Part shown: positions 24,501-36,790 of the stretch, one piece after another
How the letters are laid out: each line of letters begins with the position of its first letter
How positions within the stretch are numbered: position 1 is the first letter of the stretch
Position numbers and translations under genes: made by a program
Assembly (NCBI RefSeq): GCF_963678635.1
Contig: NC_087071.1
Coordinates: 29,076,484 to 29,140,483 of the forward strand
DNA length: 64,000 bases
Direction of reading: 5' to 3'
Origin: Symsagittifera roscoffensis
Lineage: Eukaryota > Xenacoelomorpha > Acoela > Convolutidae
The notes under the pieces: generated by a model
Told to the model about the DNA's origin: nothing
Seen by the model: only the letters and a program-made list of their open reading frames with translations
Databases searched by the model: none

Positions 24501-25460
24501 TCATAAACGAAGTGTAAATTTGTATGGTGAGTTATTAGATATAAGTAATGCTACGGTATCTGTGATTGCGTTTTTAGCGTAATAAATAGATGAAACTGTT
24601 ACTCTAAAAATTTTGTGGATTGGTTCAAAATTAAGGTCAGACATACTTAGTTTCTGTGTGTTTGGACTGTTTTTATTTTGGTGAACTTGGTTGACACAAA
24701 AATCATATGCATATCTTGTTAGTGGTTTCAAATGTTTTCTTTGTTGATTTTAATTAAATTAAAATTTTCGAAAAAAATTGGAGGTTGCTTATTCAAAATT
24801 CGCAAAATTATTGAGTTTTGTTTTTTTGAGTTTTGTATATTTATCTTTGATTTTTAGTTTACAGCTTAAAATGTTAATAAATGGGACATATTTAGTATTA
24901 CTTGGGATCCCAACTATTTTACGTTTAAAATCTGTCATGTGGAAAGTTTGATTGAAGGGTTATAGTAAAAGTTTGTTTTAATCCATAAGTCGAGTTGGCT
25001 TAAGATTCATTGTACTTTTTTTTTATAATTTATTAAGCTTGTGACTTGTACAGTGCCTAGTTTACCAGAAAATTTTTTTGAACGGGAAAGTTTTGTGTCT
25101 AGATTGCAAATTTCGATCTATTTAGGGATGTTGATTATGTTTGATTCTGCGCCTGAGTCGATTAAACAATCTATTTCAAGATCCAGTAGTTGAAAACTTT
25201 TGTTTTATCGACTTTCTAAATATCCAATTTTTTTTCTTTTGGTGTTTTTTTGTTATAAACATTATTTGTACTTGAAATATTTTCAGTTATATGCGGGTTA
25301 TAGTGTGTGGCATCTTGACTGTTATTTGGTTCATGAGGAACAAAACTGATAAAAATCTTTATGATAACAATTCGATTCAATTGGTTGTTTCAAACTCATA
25401 TTCTATTTTAGGCATGTTAAAAATAAGTGTGTTTTCTGTATCGCTTTCGTCATCTGTGCT
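24501..25460 (-). pseudogene. Protease and protease-RT linker, decayed copy (pol segment 1)
   Basis: 24,501-24,731 on the minus strand encodes a linker match (MSDLNFEPIHKIFRVTVSSI against MSDFEFKPIHKFFKITISSI). Further upstream on the minus strand, near 25,130-25,190, lies the retropepsin motif LIDSGAESNIINIP, with the catalytic D-S-G intact. Frames are broken between them. Confidence 0.75.
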
Positions 25461-26645
25461 GTCACAGTGAATATGGTTTAAATGCAGTTCTGAACTTTCC
25501 GTAATGTCCTTACCCGGATGTTTTGGGCTTATTTCATTTGAAGATAATACTTAATTGAATTGTTTTTGTTGTTTTGGTGTTTTACTTTTGTAGTTTTGGT
25601 TTTGTTTGATTAAATATTGTTAATTATCCTGATGTAATGATTGGTGATCAGTTTTGATAGTTGTTACTCCTATTTCTAAAAATGTCACGGGATTTTTTTT
25701 ATTATGTTTTTTCATTTTAACTATTATAGTCTATTGTTAGAATAGTTTTGTGATCTAAATTTTTAGTGATTTCTTTGTCAATTTTTTGAACAATATCGAT
25801 TTCTGTTATTTGAATACCTCCTTTAACGGTCATTGGAGTAGTATCGATTCCGAGGTTTTGCTTATGAGCTTTTTCTGTTATAACTTGAGTAAATACTTCT
25901 TATACTTTTTATTCTATCAATAGGTATTGTATTTTATTTCAAAATTGTGGTATCAGATGTGATTTGATTTACTCCTAAATAATCGCTGTATACAGAAATA
26001 GTTCCGATTGTTGCACTTAAAATATCTTTTAGGATGTTAACAAATAGTATATGAGACCAATTGGGGTCCCATACAAATCTGTTTTCTCTGCTAATATCGT
26101 TTCATCGTTTGTTTGTTGGCAAAAAAATTTTCCTGCTTGTAAAAATAGGTCAAAATTCTGTTGAAAACAGTCAATAATGAACATGCTAGGAGTTTTTGTT
26201 GCTCAATTTTTTTTGTGTATAAAATACTTGATCGATTTGTCTTTAATTTTTTGGTGGAATACTTCTGTTGTTTTGGTTTTATTTGTTTAAATATTGTTAA
26301 TATTTCGATGTGGCGATTGAGAATAGTTTCGTTATCTGCTTTGATAGTTGTTATTCCTACTTCTATAATTATAACGTGATTTTTTTTCAGGTAATTTTGA
26401 TTGTTTTTTCTTAGAACGTTCATTGGAGTAGTATCTGTTCCGAGGATTTGAAAATGAGCTAGTTCTGTTATAACTTGAGTAATTACTTCAATTAAATTTG
26501 CTCTAGAATAGTTATTTCGGTACTGATGTTTTCAATTATTTGACCTGCTATGTCTATTTTGTGACAAAAATTATGAGATTCGTCGATCTGGTGGTGTTCC
26601 GCAAAAACAATTCGAGTAAGGGAATTGTGATCTATTATTACTATA
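25461..26645 (-). pseudogene. Nucleocapsid-protease spacer and gag fragment, decayed copy (pol segment 1)
   Basis: Low-complexity frames rich in Asn, Arg, Ile and Thr correspond to the Arg/Asn/Ser-rich stretch at 50.8-51.3 kb of the plus-strand element. 26,470-26,645 repeats the gag tail also found at 32.23 and 35.6 kb. Similarity to the gag copies stops abruptly near 26,645. Confidence 0.55.
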
Positions 26646-28760
26646 GCTATAGATTGTCTTTATGCTGAGTGATCAGTTTGAATTGTGTCTTTAAGTTTTT
26701 TTGGTATTTTCCTTTTGGCTTAAATTTTGGGTACAAGTTGAGACAATATTGTTGATTTTTGTATTTATTGATAGGAGGGGATTGTAATTTTTAAACGATT
26801 TTTTTTAAGTTCTCAAATAGGAGGGTAGTCCTTAAGTTTGAATTGGTGGTTTCTGAGTTATAGTTATAGATCGCGTTCCAGTTGAAGGCATATCGGCTAA
26901 TAATAGTGACGGAGCTTAAAGTAAAATGAGATGATATCAAAACACATTATTTTGAGAGAGAAAAATGAATGTGTGTAATTAATAATTGCTGTAAAAGTCA
27001 ATGATATTACTAATTAATCAGAGGGTTTTTGAAATTCTTTTTTCTTCATGATTTTAGATTTTGAATCTTTATTTATTTGTTGTAATCTTTTCTTTGTTGA
27101 TTTTTAAGGGCGAGATGAATTGCGTTCTTGTCACTTTTCTTTGATTTCGTGTATAAGGGTTTTTTTGTAGCTTACGGTTAATTCTTTGTTTTTGAACTAT
27201 TTGTTCTGCAGGTTTTTCTGAAACTTTGCGATATATCAGGCGACTACCGTATATGACTGAAGTGTATTGTTTTCTGTTGTACGCTTTCTTCTGTTATTTT
27301 TTCGTAAACGTGTAGTCCTCTAGAGGATTATCATTGTGTTAATTCGCGAAGAACAAATTTCTTCGGGTAGCATGGTAAAAGATTGTTTTTATGTTGTACG
27401 ATTTCTTTATTGTTTTGATCTATAAGTTTATATGTGACGTCTGTAAGTTGAAATGGTCCTTTTTACATAAGTTGTAGCTTTTTTGAATTACAAAATTTGG
27501 AAATAAAACAAAAATGTCCCTTTTTTAGGTTTTATGCTGGTGTAAAACGTGAATTTTTTTGAGACCTGAATAACTTCCAATTTTCTGATAATTTTCATTG
27601 TGCTTTTTTTTATCTTTGTTCAAAATCCATTCTGTATGGGTTCCAGAGGCTAAATTTGAAAAATGTGGACGGTGAAAAAGATCTTCATCCTGAATGTGGA
27701 GTGGTTAATTATAACAACTTGAATCTTGATTGGGTTGACAGCAATCTTGTGTAATTTTTGAGCAGTTTTCAGTATGTATTATAGGTTTATGTAGTTTTGT
27801 AGAAAAAAAGCGTTTTATTTTTTAATAGTTCAAAAGTTAAAAAAATCGGAGAGTTGTACGTTAATGGAATTAGTTTTACATCTGTTGACCATTCGGTGTA
27901 CTTTTATCGTTTTCGTTCATTATACGTCGAAGGTGTTCTTGTAGGGAGCGGGAGTAGTTCTTACCCTCAACCAGTCCGTTTGTCCAAGAGACATATGAGG
28001 TTCTTGGTTTTATTAATTTTTTTGTAAAGATGACAAAGTGTACTTTTTTCGTTTTTCATGAATTGTGATCCATTATTTGTGACCAGCATTTCCGGCAGTC
28101 TTAATTTTGCAATCCAGTGTTCAAATAGTGTTGTGTAAGCTTATTACGAGTTACGCGTTACTATGGGGAACACGGTTGAGCACTACATATTGTGTTTATG
28201 AATCTACTGTTACCATAATATACGGATTTCCATCAGAGGATGGAGCTCTAGGGCCTTTGGTATCAGATGAGATTTTGTGATTGAATTATAAACTTTGTCC
28301 TTCAAAGTCTTGTTTTTCTGCTATTAGCTTTTGGGTGGGAAAGGGTTGTTTAGCTGATAAGTAATGCAATCATTGCAAAGTACTTTTGTCCATATTGTTA
28401 CGTTTGCAAAATAAAAAATTCAAGTGAATTTTGATAATGTTTTTTTTTGTTGCTTACACTTGTCTTTTTGTATGCAATAAACGTGGAAGAAAAAAAGCGA
28501 TTATTACAAAGCTTAGTGAAAGAGAGGGTGCTTTCGTGTCTTGGTGATGGTATTCTAAGATGTCAGTATTTTCATGCATTGTTGTATGGTTATAATTTTG
28601 AAAATACGGTAATGTTTTATTTCCTAATAAAATTTACAAAACCTTCGGGTTGTGTTTTATTTCCTGAAATTATGATATCGGCTTTTATGGGTTTTTTTTC
28701 CAAGATTCAAGTTGTCTGAAATTAGGCTCACTGTTTTGGTGTTCTGGTAATAACTAAAGT
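26646..28760 (-). pseudogene. Pol tail and integrase, decayed copy (pol segment 2)
   Basis: 26,650-27,500 on the minus strand carries the basic pol tail (RNSSRP-like, matching HRESSRLRNQ of the plus element) and the integrase C-terminal module (TDVTYKLIDQ, KEIVQH). From 27,503 the sequence is a near-identical repeat of 21,501 onward, including the VTNNGS change that destroys the second catalytic Asp. Confidence 0.7.
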
Positions 28761-30330
28761 GTTAACAGTTCTGTGTTTGAAAGAAAAATAGTTTGAGTTT
28801 CATTCTTGGATAAAGGTATATTAATCAGAGGATCTCGTAAAGCAAAAATTTTATTGATTGTATATTTTTGATTTGATTCTGGAGGGCTTATTAGTTTTAT
28901 CATACCCGCGAGTTCTTCTTTTTTTTTAAGTGGGAATGATTTGTCTCGTTGTTTTTTTGTTGTTATTCTTTCAAATGTGTGTTATTTTTGATCCATAAAA
29001 AGTCTGGTATGGGTTTAAAGGTTTACCTAATGAATCTACTTCGTAGTGATTGTTTTGGCAATCTAGATAAGGTGGGAAAATTTCTAGGGAATTTATTTGT
29101 TTAGTATCGCAGTCAGTTTTTAATGCGTATTTATATTCTAATCAAGGAGATGTTACCTCGATGTGATTGTAAAAGTGCTGCGCCTATTCCAAATTTGGAA
29201 GCATCCCATATAGAGTAAAATGGTTGTTTTGAATCTGGAGTTGTGTTTGAAATTCAATCTGTGAGAAGAGTTTTAAAATCATCAAGGCCTTTTTGGTGCT
29301 CTAAAGGCCATTTAAAATTATTTTGTTGTGAAATATTGTTATAAAATGGTCTGAATTATAGTTGTTTTTTATAAACCAGTTTGCTTAAAAAATTTAGCAT
29401 TCCAAGGAATTCTCGGATTTTCTTTTTATTTGATGGTGGTTGGAGTTCTGAAATTATGTTTATTTGGTGTTTTGAAGAAGTTATTGTAATGCTTTCGATA
29501 ACGTGTCCAAGGAAGTTAACACGGGTAGGGAAAAATGTGATTTATCTGGGAATGCTTTCATGTTTTCTTTTAACAAGATTTGGTGGTATTTATCTAAGAC
29601 TTTATACGTTTCTTGCTTTGTTTGTTTATGATTGTATGAAAACATTGGCTAAGTATGTAATGAAGTTTTTGCTGATGATTAGTAATCTAAAAATTTAACT
29701 CCTGAATGCAGAAAAGGATGCTGGTTCTATGGATCTACCATAGAATAAACTATTGAATTCGTATTTTTGATTTACAATAACAAATTGTGTTAGTCGACGT
29801 GATTGTTCGTCTGAAGCCATTTGGTTAAATGCACTATTAAAATAGGCGTTGGTATAACATTGTCCCTTTACTATTTTAATCCCTACTTGTATTGGTTCTA
29901 TGGACCAGTTACTATTTTATTCATCAATTAGAGAGTTTAAATATTGTGCATCCAAAACGCTTTTAATTGGTTCTCCTTTTGCTGGATTTATAAGTGTGTC
30001 CTGTGGATTGTTATTCTTTGCCTACTGATAATAGAATTTCATACTGTTCGGGAATATATAGAAGTCTATTTATTTTGTCTTGTAAAAGTATTGGTACTTT
30101 AAGTGCACGTTGTTTTCTAAGAAGGTGTATTGGTGATTGTATTTAAGTCAGATTCATATGTGACATAAACCATGGAATATTTCAATAATGATTCAGCTAA
30201 TTTTCAACATTCTCGAGTTTTCAACATTCTCAAAGTTCTGGCTTGTTTGATTAATTTGAGAATGTTGAAAATTTAAAATTGTCGGAAATTGTTCATATGT
30301 ATTTTTTGAAATTTGAACATTGGTTTTAAA
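28761..30330 (-). pseudogene. RNase H and reverse transcriptase, decayed copy (pol segment 2)
   Basis: Tandem duplicate of 22,780-24,300 at an offset of about 6.0 kb. The YLDD box is further degraded to YLAN (about 29,645-29,670). The 17-bp inverted repeat is present again at 30,218-30,271, so it predates the duplication. Confidence 0.75.
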
Positions 30331-30505
30331 TAGGGGGTTTTTGTGCAACAATTTGTCTTTTTTTTAACCAGTTGTAATATTTTCATTAGATAACTCTTCC
30401 CTAAAGGTCTGATTGGCAAACATCAATTAACTTCAAGATAATATTTATTCATTACGCCCTTTCTTATGTAAGACGAAAACTATTTGTTTCAAAATATCCT
30501 AAAAG

Positions 30506-32230
30506 TCATAAACGAAGTGTAAGTTTGTATGGTGAGTTATTAGATATAAGTAATGCTACGGTATCTGTGATTGCGTTTTTAGCGTAATAAATAGATGAAA
30601 CTGTTACTCTAAAAATTTTGTGGATTGGTTCAAAATTAAGGTCAGACATACTTAGTTTCTGTGTGTTTGGACTGTTTTTATTTTGATGAACTTGGTTGAC
30701 ACAAAAATCATATGCATATCTTGTTAGTGGTTTCAAATGTTTTCTTTGTTGATTTTAATTAAATTAAAATTTTTGAAAAAAATTGGAGGTTGCTTATTCA
30801 AAATTCGCAAAATTATTGAGTTTTGTATTTTTGAGTTTTGTATATTTATCTTTGATTTTTAGTTTACAGCTTAAAATGTTAATAAATGGGACATATTTAG
30901 TATTACTTGGGATCCCAACTAAGTTACGTCTAAAATCTGCCATGTGGAAAATTTGATTGAAGGGTTATAGTAAAAGTTTGTTTTAATCCATCGGTCGAGT
31001 TGGCATAAGATTCATTGTACTTTTTTTTATAATTTATTAAGCTTGTGACTTGTACAGTGCCTAGTTTACCAGAAACTTTTTTTGAACGGGAAAGTTTTGT
31101 GTCTAGATTGCAAATTTCAATCCATTTAGGGATGTTGATTATGTTTGATTCTGCGCCAGAGTTGATTAAAAAATCTATGTCAAGATCCAGTAGTTGAAAA
31201 CTTTTGTTTTATCGACTTTCTAAATATCCAATTTTTTTTCTTTTGGTGTTGTTTTGTTGTAAACATTATTTGTACTTGAAATATTTTCAGTTATATGCGG
31301 GGTATAGTGTGTGGTATCTTGACTGTTATTTGGTTCATGAGGAACAAAACTGATAAAAATCTTTATGATAACAATTCGATTCAATTGGTGTTTCATACTC
31401 ATATTCTATTTTAGGCATGTTAAAAATAAGTGTGTTTTCTGTATCGCTTTCGTCATCTGTGCTTTCACAGTGAATATGGTTTAAATGCAGTTCTGAAATT
31501 TCCGTAATGTCCTTACCCGGATGTTTTGGGCTTATTTCATTTGAAGATTATACTTAATTGAATTGTCTTTGTTGTTTTGGTGTTTTACTTTTGTAGTTTT
31601 GGTTTTGTTTGTTTAAATATTGTTAATTATCCTGATGTAATGATTGGTGATCAGTTTTGATAGTTGTTACTCTTATTTCTAAAATTGTCACGGGATTTTT
31701 TTTATTATGTTTTTTCTTTTTAACTACTATATTCTATTGTTAGAATAGTTTTGTGATCTAAATTTTTAGTGATTTCGTTGTCAATTTTTTGAACAATATC
31801 GATTTCTGTCATTTGAAGACCTCCTTGAACGGTCATTGGAGTAGTATCTATTCCGAGGAATTGCTTATGAGCTTTTTCTGTTATAATTTGAGTAAATACT
31901 TCTTATACTTTTTATTCTATCAATAGGTATTGTATTTTATTTCAAAATTGTGGTATCAGATGTGATTTGATTTACTCCTAAATAATCGCTGTATACAGAA
32001 ATAGTTCCGATTGTTGCACTTAAAATATCATTTAGGATGTTAACAACTAGTATATGAGACCAATTATGGTCCCATACAAATCTGTTTTCTCTGCTAATAT
32101 CGTTTCATTGTTTGTTTGTTGTCAAAATAATTTTCCTGCTTGTAAAAATAGGTCAAAATTCTGTTGAAAACAGTCTATAATGAACATGCTAGGAGTTTTT
32201 GTAGCTCAATTTTTACTAGTTCTGTTACAA
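30506..32230 (-). pseudogene. Protease, linker and spacer, decayed copy (pol segment 2)
   Basis: 30,506-30,736 encodes the linker, almost identical to 24,501-24,731. The protease motif near 31,140-31,190 reads INSGAES, so the catalytic Asp is lost in this copy while retained in segment 1. The Asn/Ile/Thr-rich spacer lies at 31,450-32,230. Confidence 0.7.
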
Positions 32231-33390
32231 CTTGAGTAATTACTTCAATTAAATTTGCTCTAGAATAGTTATTTCGGTACTGATGTTTTTGAGTATATGA
32301 CCTGCTATGTCTAATTTGTGACAAAAATTATGAATTTCGTCGATCTGGTGGTGTTCCGCAAAAACAATTCGAGTAAGGGAATTGTGATCTATTATTACTA
32401 TAGCTATTTGGGAGTGGCTTCCCTGAGCTATAAATAATTTGAATAATTTTCTCGATAAGTTTTGATCTTTTTCTATATATTGAATAAAAGATTTGTTTGG
32501 TTCTTTGTGTTTTGGTCGTCTATATAAATTGTCTTTTTGTTTTTTTTTTGCATTTAGCAATGCAATGTCCGTAACTACGACAATAATCACACCATTTTTT
32601 GAACGCTGGTTTGCCTTCGAAACTTGAAATTTTTCATAGATGTTCAAGATGTGAGTAATTCTTTTGCTAATTTTTTTATCAGATTCTTGGTTTTTATTAA
32701 TATCGGAAGTTGTTGTTTGGACTTCCTTTACGTATTGGAGTTTAACTTTTCCTGTAACCTCCAGTTTCATTGTGATTTCAGCTTGTTCTAATTTAACTAC
32801 TAAATTTTGGAAATCTATATCGGCTTCTCGGATTGATGATGGATGTGATGCTCTTCTTTGAATTGGAATTTTTCGCAATAATGTGTTTGTGTCATTATTA
32901 AAATTTCGGTCATTTTTTTATGTTTTTTAATCATGTGTATTATGAGAATAAGCTATACCAAAAAGAAATTCTATCCATACTGCAAGTTGTTTGTTTTTGT
33001 TTTTCAGTCTACGAACTTTGTTGCATGAATTTCTTTGATGATGTTTGTTTCGATCAGTGTCGAACATTTTTGAAATTTCTTGTGTAAAATGTTTCCTGTC
33101 GGATTTAAATTTTATGGTTAAAACCAAATTTGAACTGCCCCATTGAAGTAGTTTAGATTAATGATGTACGTCTATGCGTCCAATTCTGATGTAGATTTAT
33201 AGGTTCTGGGCCTATATTTAAGATTATATTTGCTCTAACAGCATTCAAATAGTCTTCTACTGAGTATTCAGTATTTTTACCTGTAAAAACTATGAAAAAT
33301 TTATTGGATGTTATAGATGCTCCACCCATAAGATATGGACTCATTGTCGATTGTAGTGACTCTGTTGTGTTTGGTTTTTGTGTAAAATTT
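32231..33390 (-). pseudogene. Gag, decayed copy 1
   Basis: On the minus strand, 32,249-32,878 is open for 209 codons and contains RASHPSSIREADIDFQNLVVK and a zinc-knuckle region read out of frame after a shift. 32,927-33,127 and 33,153-33,344 hold the central gag part (KFKSDRKHFTQEISKMFDTDR; FFIVFTGKNTEYSVEDYLNA). It retains an Arg codon where the plus-strand element has a TGA at 50,271. No ATG in register; broken into at least three frames. Confidence 0.75.
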
Positions 33391-34760
33391 GTAAGTTGGT
33401 TTTTTGTAATTTCTTGTTATTGTAAATAAGATAATGGGATTTCGTTTCTCAATGATTCGAGATGTTAGCTTGTACGTGTATGATTTTTTGTTTGTATTTG
33501 TTTACTAGATTGTGCTTGACTTTGTTTTTGAGGGAATTTTTTTTGTGTTTGTCTAGGTTGTTGAGAATTCATGTAAGGTTCGAAATTTCCTGGTTAAAAA
33601 ATATCATCTGGTTGACCTATTTTGTTCCATTGCTTGTTTCGCTATTATTGTTTTGTTGTTGATTTTGATGAAAGTAATCTTCACCTTCAGAATATTGTGG
33701 TTGTCTTCTTGAAAATTGCCTGTTAGTTGGTTTTTTTTTGTTGCAAAATGGATAGTTTTTGGTGCGGTTTGTCGGAGTTTTCCTTTTTTCATTGAAAAAT
33801 TGTGTGTGAGATATTGATTTTGGTATTTATTGGGTATAATTTTGTTCTTCAGGTTGATTTTGTGTTTGAAAAAGTTGATTATGCTATTGGACTGCTAATA
33901 TTATTAATGGTGAAAAAATCATAGTTATGATTAGCACAGTTATTGCCATTTGCGTGTTTTTGGCTTATTAGATTGTCGTTTTTTGATTTTTGGTCTATGT
34001 GTTTGGTAATTCATGTGTGAGTTTTTTGGAATAGCAGATCATTTAACTTTTGACTGTGATAAAGTTTTTAAGAAAGGAGTGTTATTTTTGTTCTGTGGTG
34101 TTATAAGTTTTGGGTGAATGGGAATAATACTTTGTTGTGTTGTCGTAGGTAGTGTTTCAACTTGTTCTTAGATTAAAATATGTGATTGAGTTTGGATATT
34201 TTGTTGTGTTTAACTTCTAGTTCTGCTTAGGTGCTTAGTTGTATTTATGAAGGTTGAATTTAAGCTACTGTTGCTTATTCTAACAATAGGTATTGTATTT
34301 TTTTTTCAAAGGTGTGGTATCAGATTTGAATAGGGTTACTCTTATATAATTGCTGTGTACAGTAATAATTGCGATTGCTGCACTTGAAATAACATTTGAG
34401 ATGTTAATAAGTAGTATACGAGACCATTCAGCGTCCCAAACAATTTCTGTTTCGTCTGCTAATATCGTTTCATCGTTTGTTTGTCGTCAAAATTTTTTCT
34501 TGCTTTTATAATTAGGTCAAAGTTGTGTTGAACAAAATCTATAGTGAACCATGCTAGGATTTTTTGTAGATCATTTTTTTGTGTATATAATACTTGATTG
34601 ATTTTTCTTTAATGTTTTGGTGGAATACTTATGTTGTTTTGGTTCTGTTTGGTTGAATATTGTTAATTAATTCGATGTGGTGATTGAGTATAGTTTCGTT
34701 ATCTGCTTTGATAGCTGTTATTCCTATTTCTAGAATTATGACAGGATCTTTTTTAGTTAA
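33391..34760 (-). pseudogene. ORF2, decayed copy 1
   Basis: Minus-strand pieces match the C-terminal half of ORF2 of the plus-strand element (47,987-49,192), for example the Trp-Asp-x-Glu-Trp-Ser motif near 34,410-34,450 and the N-terminal gag linker at 33.4-33.9 kb. Frames are broken. Confidence 0.6.
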
Positions 34761-36790
34761 TTTTTATAGTCTTTTGTTAGAATAGTTTTGTGATCTAAAT
34801 TTTTAGTGATTTCGTTGTCAATTTTTTGAACAATATCGATTTCTGTTATTTGAAGACCTCCTTGAACGGTCATTGGAGTAGTATCTATTCCGAGGATTTG
34901 TTTATGAGCTTTTTCTGTTATAATTTGAGTAAATACTTCTTATACTTTTTATTCTATCAATAGGTATTGTATTTTATTTCAAAATTGTGGTATCAGATGT
35001 GATTTGATTTACTCCTAAATAATCGCTGTATACAGAAATAGTTCCGATTGTTGCACTTAAAATATCATTTAGGATGTTAACAATTAGTATATGAGACCAA
35101 TTATGGTCCCATACAAATCTGTTTTCTCTGCTAATATCGTTTCATCGTTTGTTTGTTGTCAAAAACATTTTCCTGCTGGTAAAAATAGGTCAAAATTCTG
35201 TTGAAAACAGTCTATAATGAACATGCTAGGAGTTTTTGTAGCTCAATTTTTTTTGTGTATAAAATACTTGATTGATTTGTCTTTAATTTTTTGGTGGAAT
35301 ACTTCTGTTGTTTTGGTTTTGTTTGTTTAATATTGTTAAGATTTCGATGTGGCGATTGAGAATAGTTTCGTTATCTGCTTTGATAGTTGTTATTCCTACT
35401 TCTAGAATTATAACGTGATTTTTTTTCAGGTAATTTTGATTGTTTTTTCTTAGAATAATTTTTTGATCTAATTTTTGAAGGATTTTTCATTTCGATTGTT
35501 TGAATAAAATCAATTTCGATTATTTGAAAAATTTTTTGAACGTTCATTGGAGTAGTATCTGTTCCGAGGATTTGAAAATGAGCTAGTTCTGTTACAACTT
35601 GAGTAATTACTTCAATTAAATTTGCTCTAGAATAGTTATTTCGGTACTGATGTTTTTGAGTATTTGACCTGCTATGTCTAATTTGTGACAAAAATTATGA
35701 ATTTCGTCGATCTGGTGGTGTTCCGCAAAAACAATTCGAGTAAAGGAATTGTGATCTATTATTACTATAGCTATTTGGGAGTGGCTTCCCTGAGCTATAA
35801 ATAATTTGAATAATTTTCTCGGTAAGTTTTGATCTTTTTCTATATATTGAATAAAAGATTTGTTTGGTTCTTTGTGTTTTGGTCGTCTATATAAATTGTC
35901 TTTTTGTTTTTTTTTTGTATTTAGCAATGCAATGTCCGTAACTACGACAATAATCACACCATTTTTTGAACGCTGGTTTGCCTTCGAAACTTGAAATTTT
36001 TCATAGATGTTCAAGATTTGAGTAATTCTTTTGCTAATTTTTTTTATCAGATTCTTGGTTTTTATTAATATCGGAAGTTGTTGTTTGGACTTCCTTTACG
36101 TATTGGAGTTCAACTTTTCCTGTAACCTCCAGTTTCATTGTGATTTCAGCTTGTTCTAATTTAACTACTAATTTTTGGAAATCTATATCGGCTTCTCGGA
36201 TTGATGATGGATGTGATGCTCTTCTTTGAATTGGAATTTTTCGCAATAATGTGTTAGTGTCATTATTAAAATTTCGGTCATTTCTTTATATTTTTTAGTC
36301 ATGTGTATTATGAGAATAAGCTATACCAAAAAGAAATTCTATCCATACTGCAAGTTGTTTGTTTTTGTTTTTCAGTCTACGAACTTTGTTGCATGAATTT
36401 CTTTGATGATGTTTGTTTCGTTCAGTGTCGAACTTTTTTGAAAATTCTTGTGTAAAATGTTTCCTGTCGGATTTAAATTTTATGGTTAAAACCAAAATTG
36501 AGCTGCCCCATTGAAGTAGTTTAGATTAATGATGTACGTCTATGCGTCCAATTCTGATGTAGATTTATAGGTTCTGGGCCTATATTTAAGATTATATTTG
36601 CTCTAACAGCATTCAAATAGTCTTCTACTGAGTATTCAGTATTTTTACCTGTAAAAACTATGAAAAATTTATTGGATGTTATAGATGCTCCACCCATAAG
36701 ATATGGACTCATTGTCGATTGTAGTGACTCTGCTGTGTTTGGTTTTTGTGTAAAATTTGTAAGTTGGTTTTTTGTAATTTCTTGTTATTG
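34761..36790 (-). pseudogene. Spacer and gag, decayed copy 2
   Basis: 34,778-35,600 repeats the Asn/Ile-rich spacer of 31,741-32,229 with about 330 bp extra. 35,616-36,014, 36,034-36,246, 36,295-36,495 and 36,521-36,712 on the minus strand are gag pieces, near-identical to copy 1 at an offset of 3,368 bp. Confidence 0.75.

Noticed and set aside
35371-35691. 106-codon minus-strand frame rich in Lys, Ser and Arg
   Set aside because: It belongs to the decayed spacer between gag and protease, not to a separate gene.
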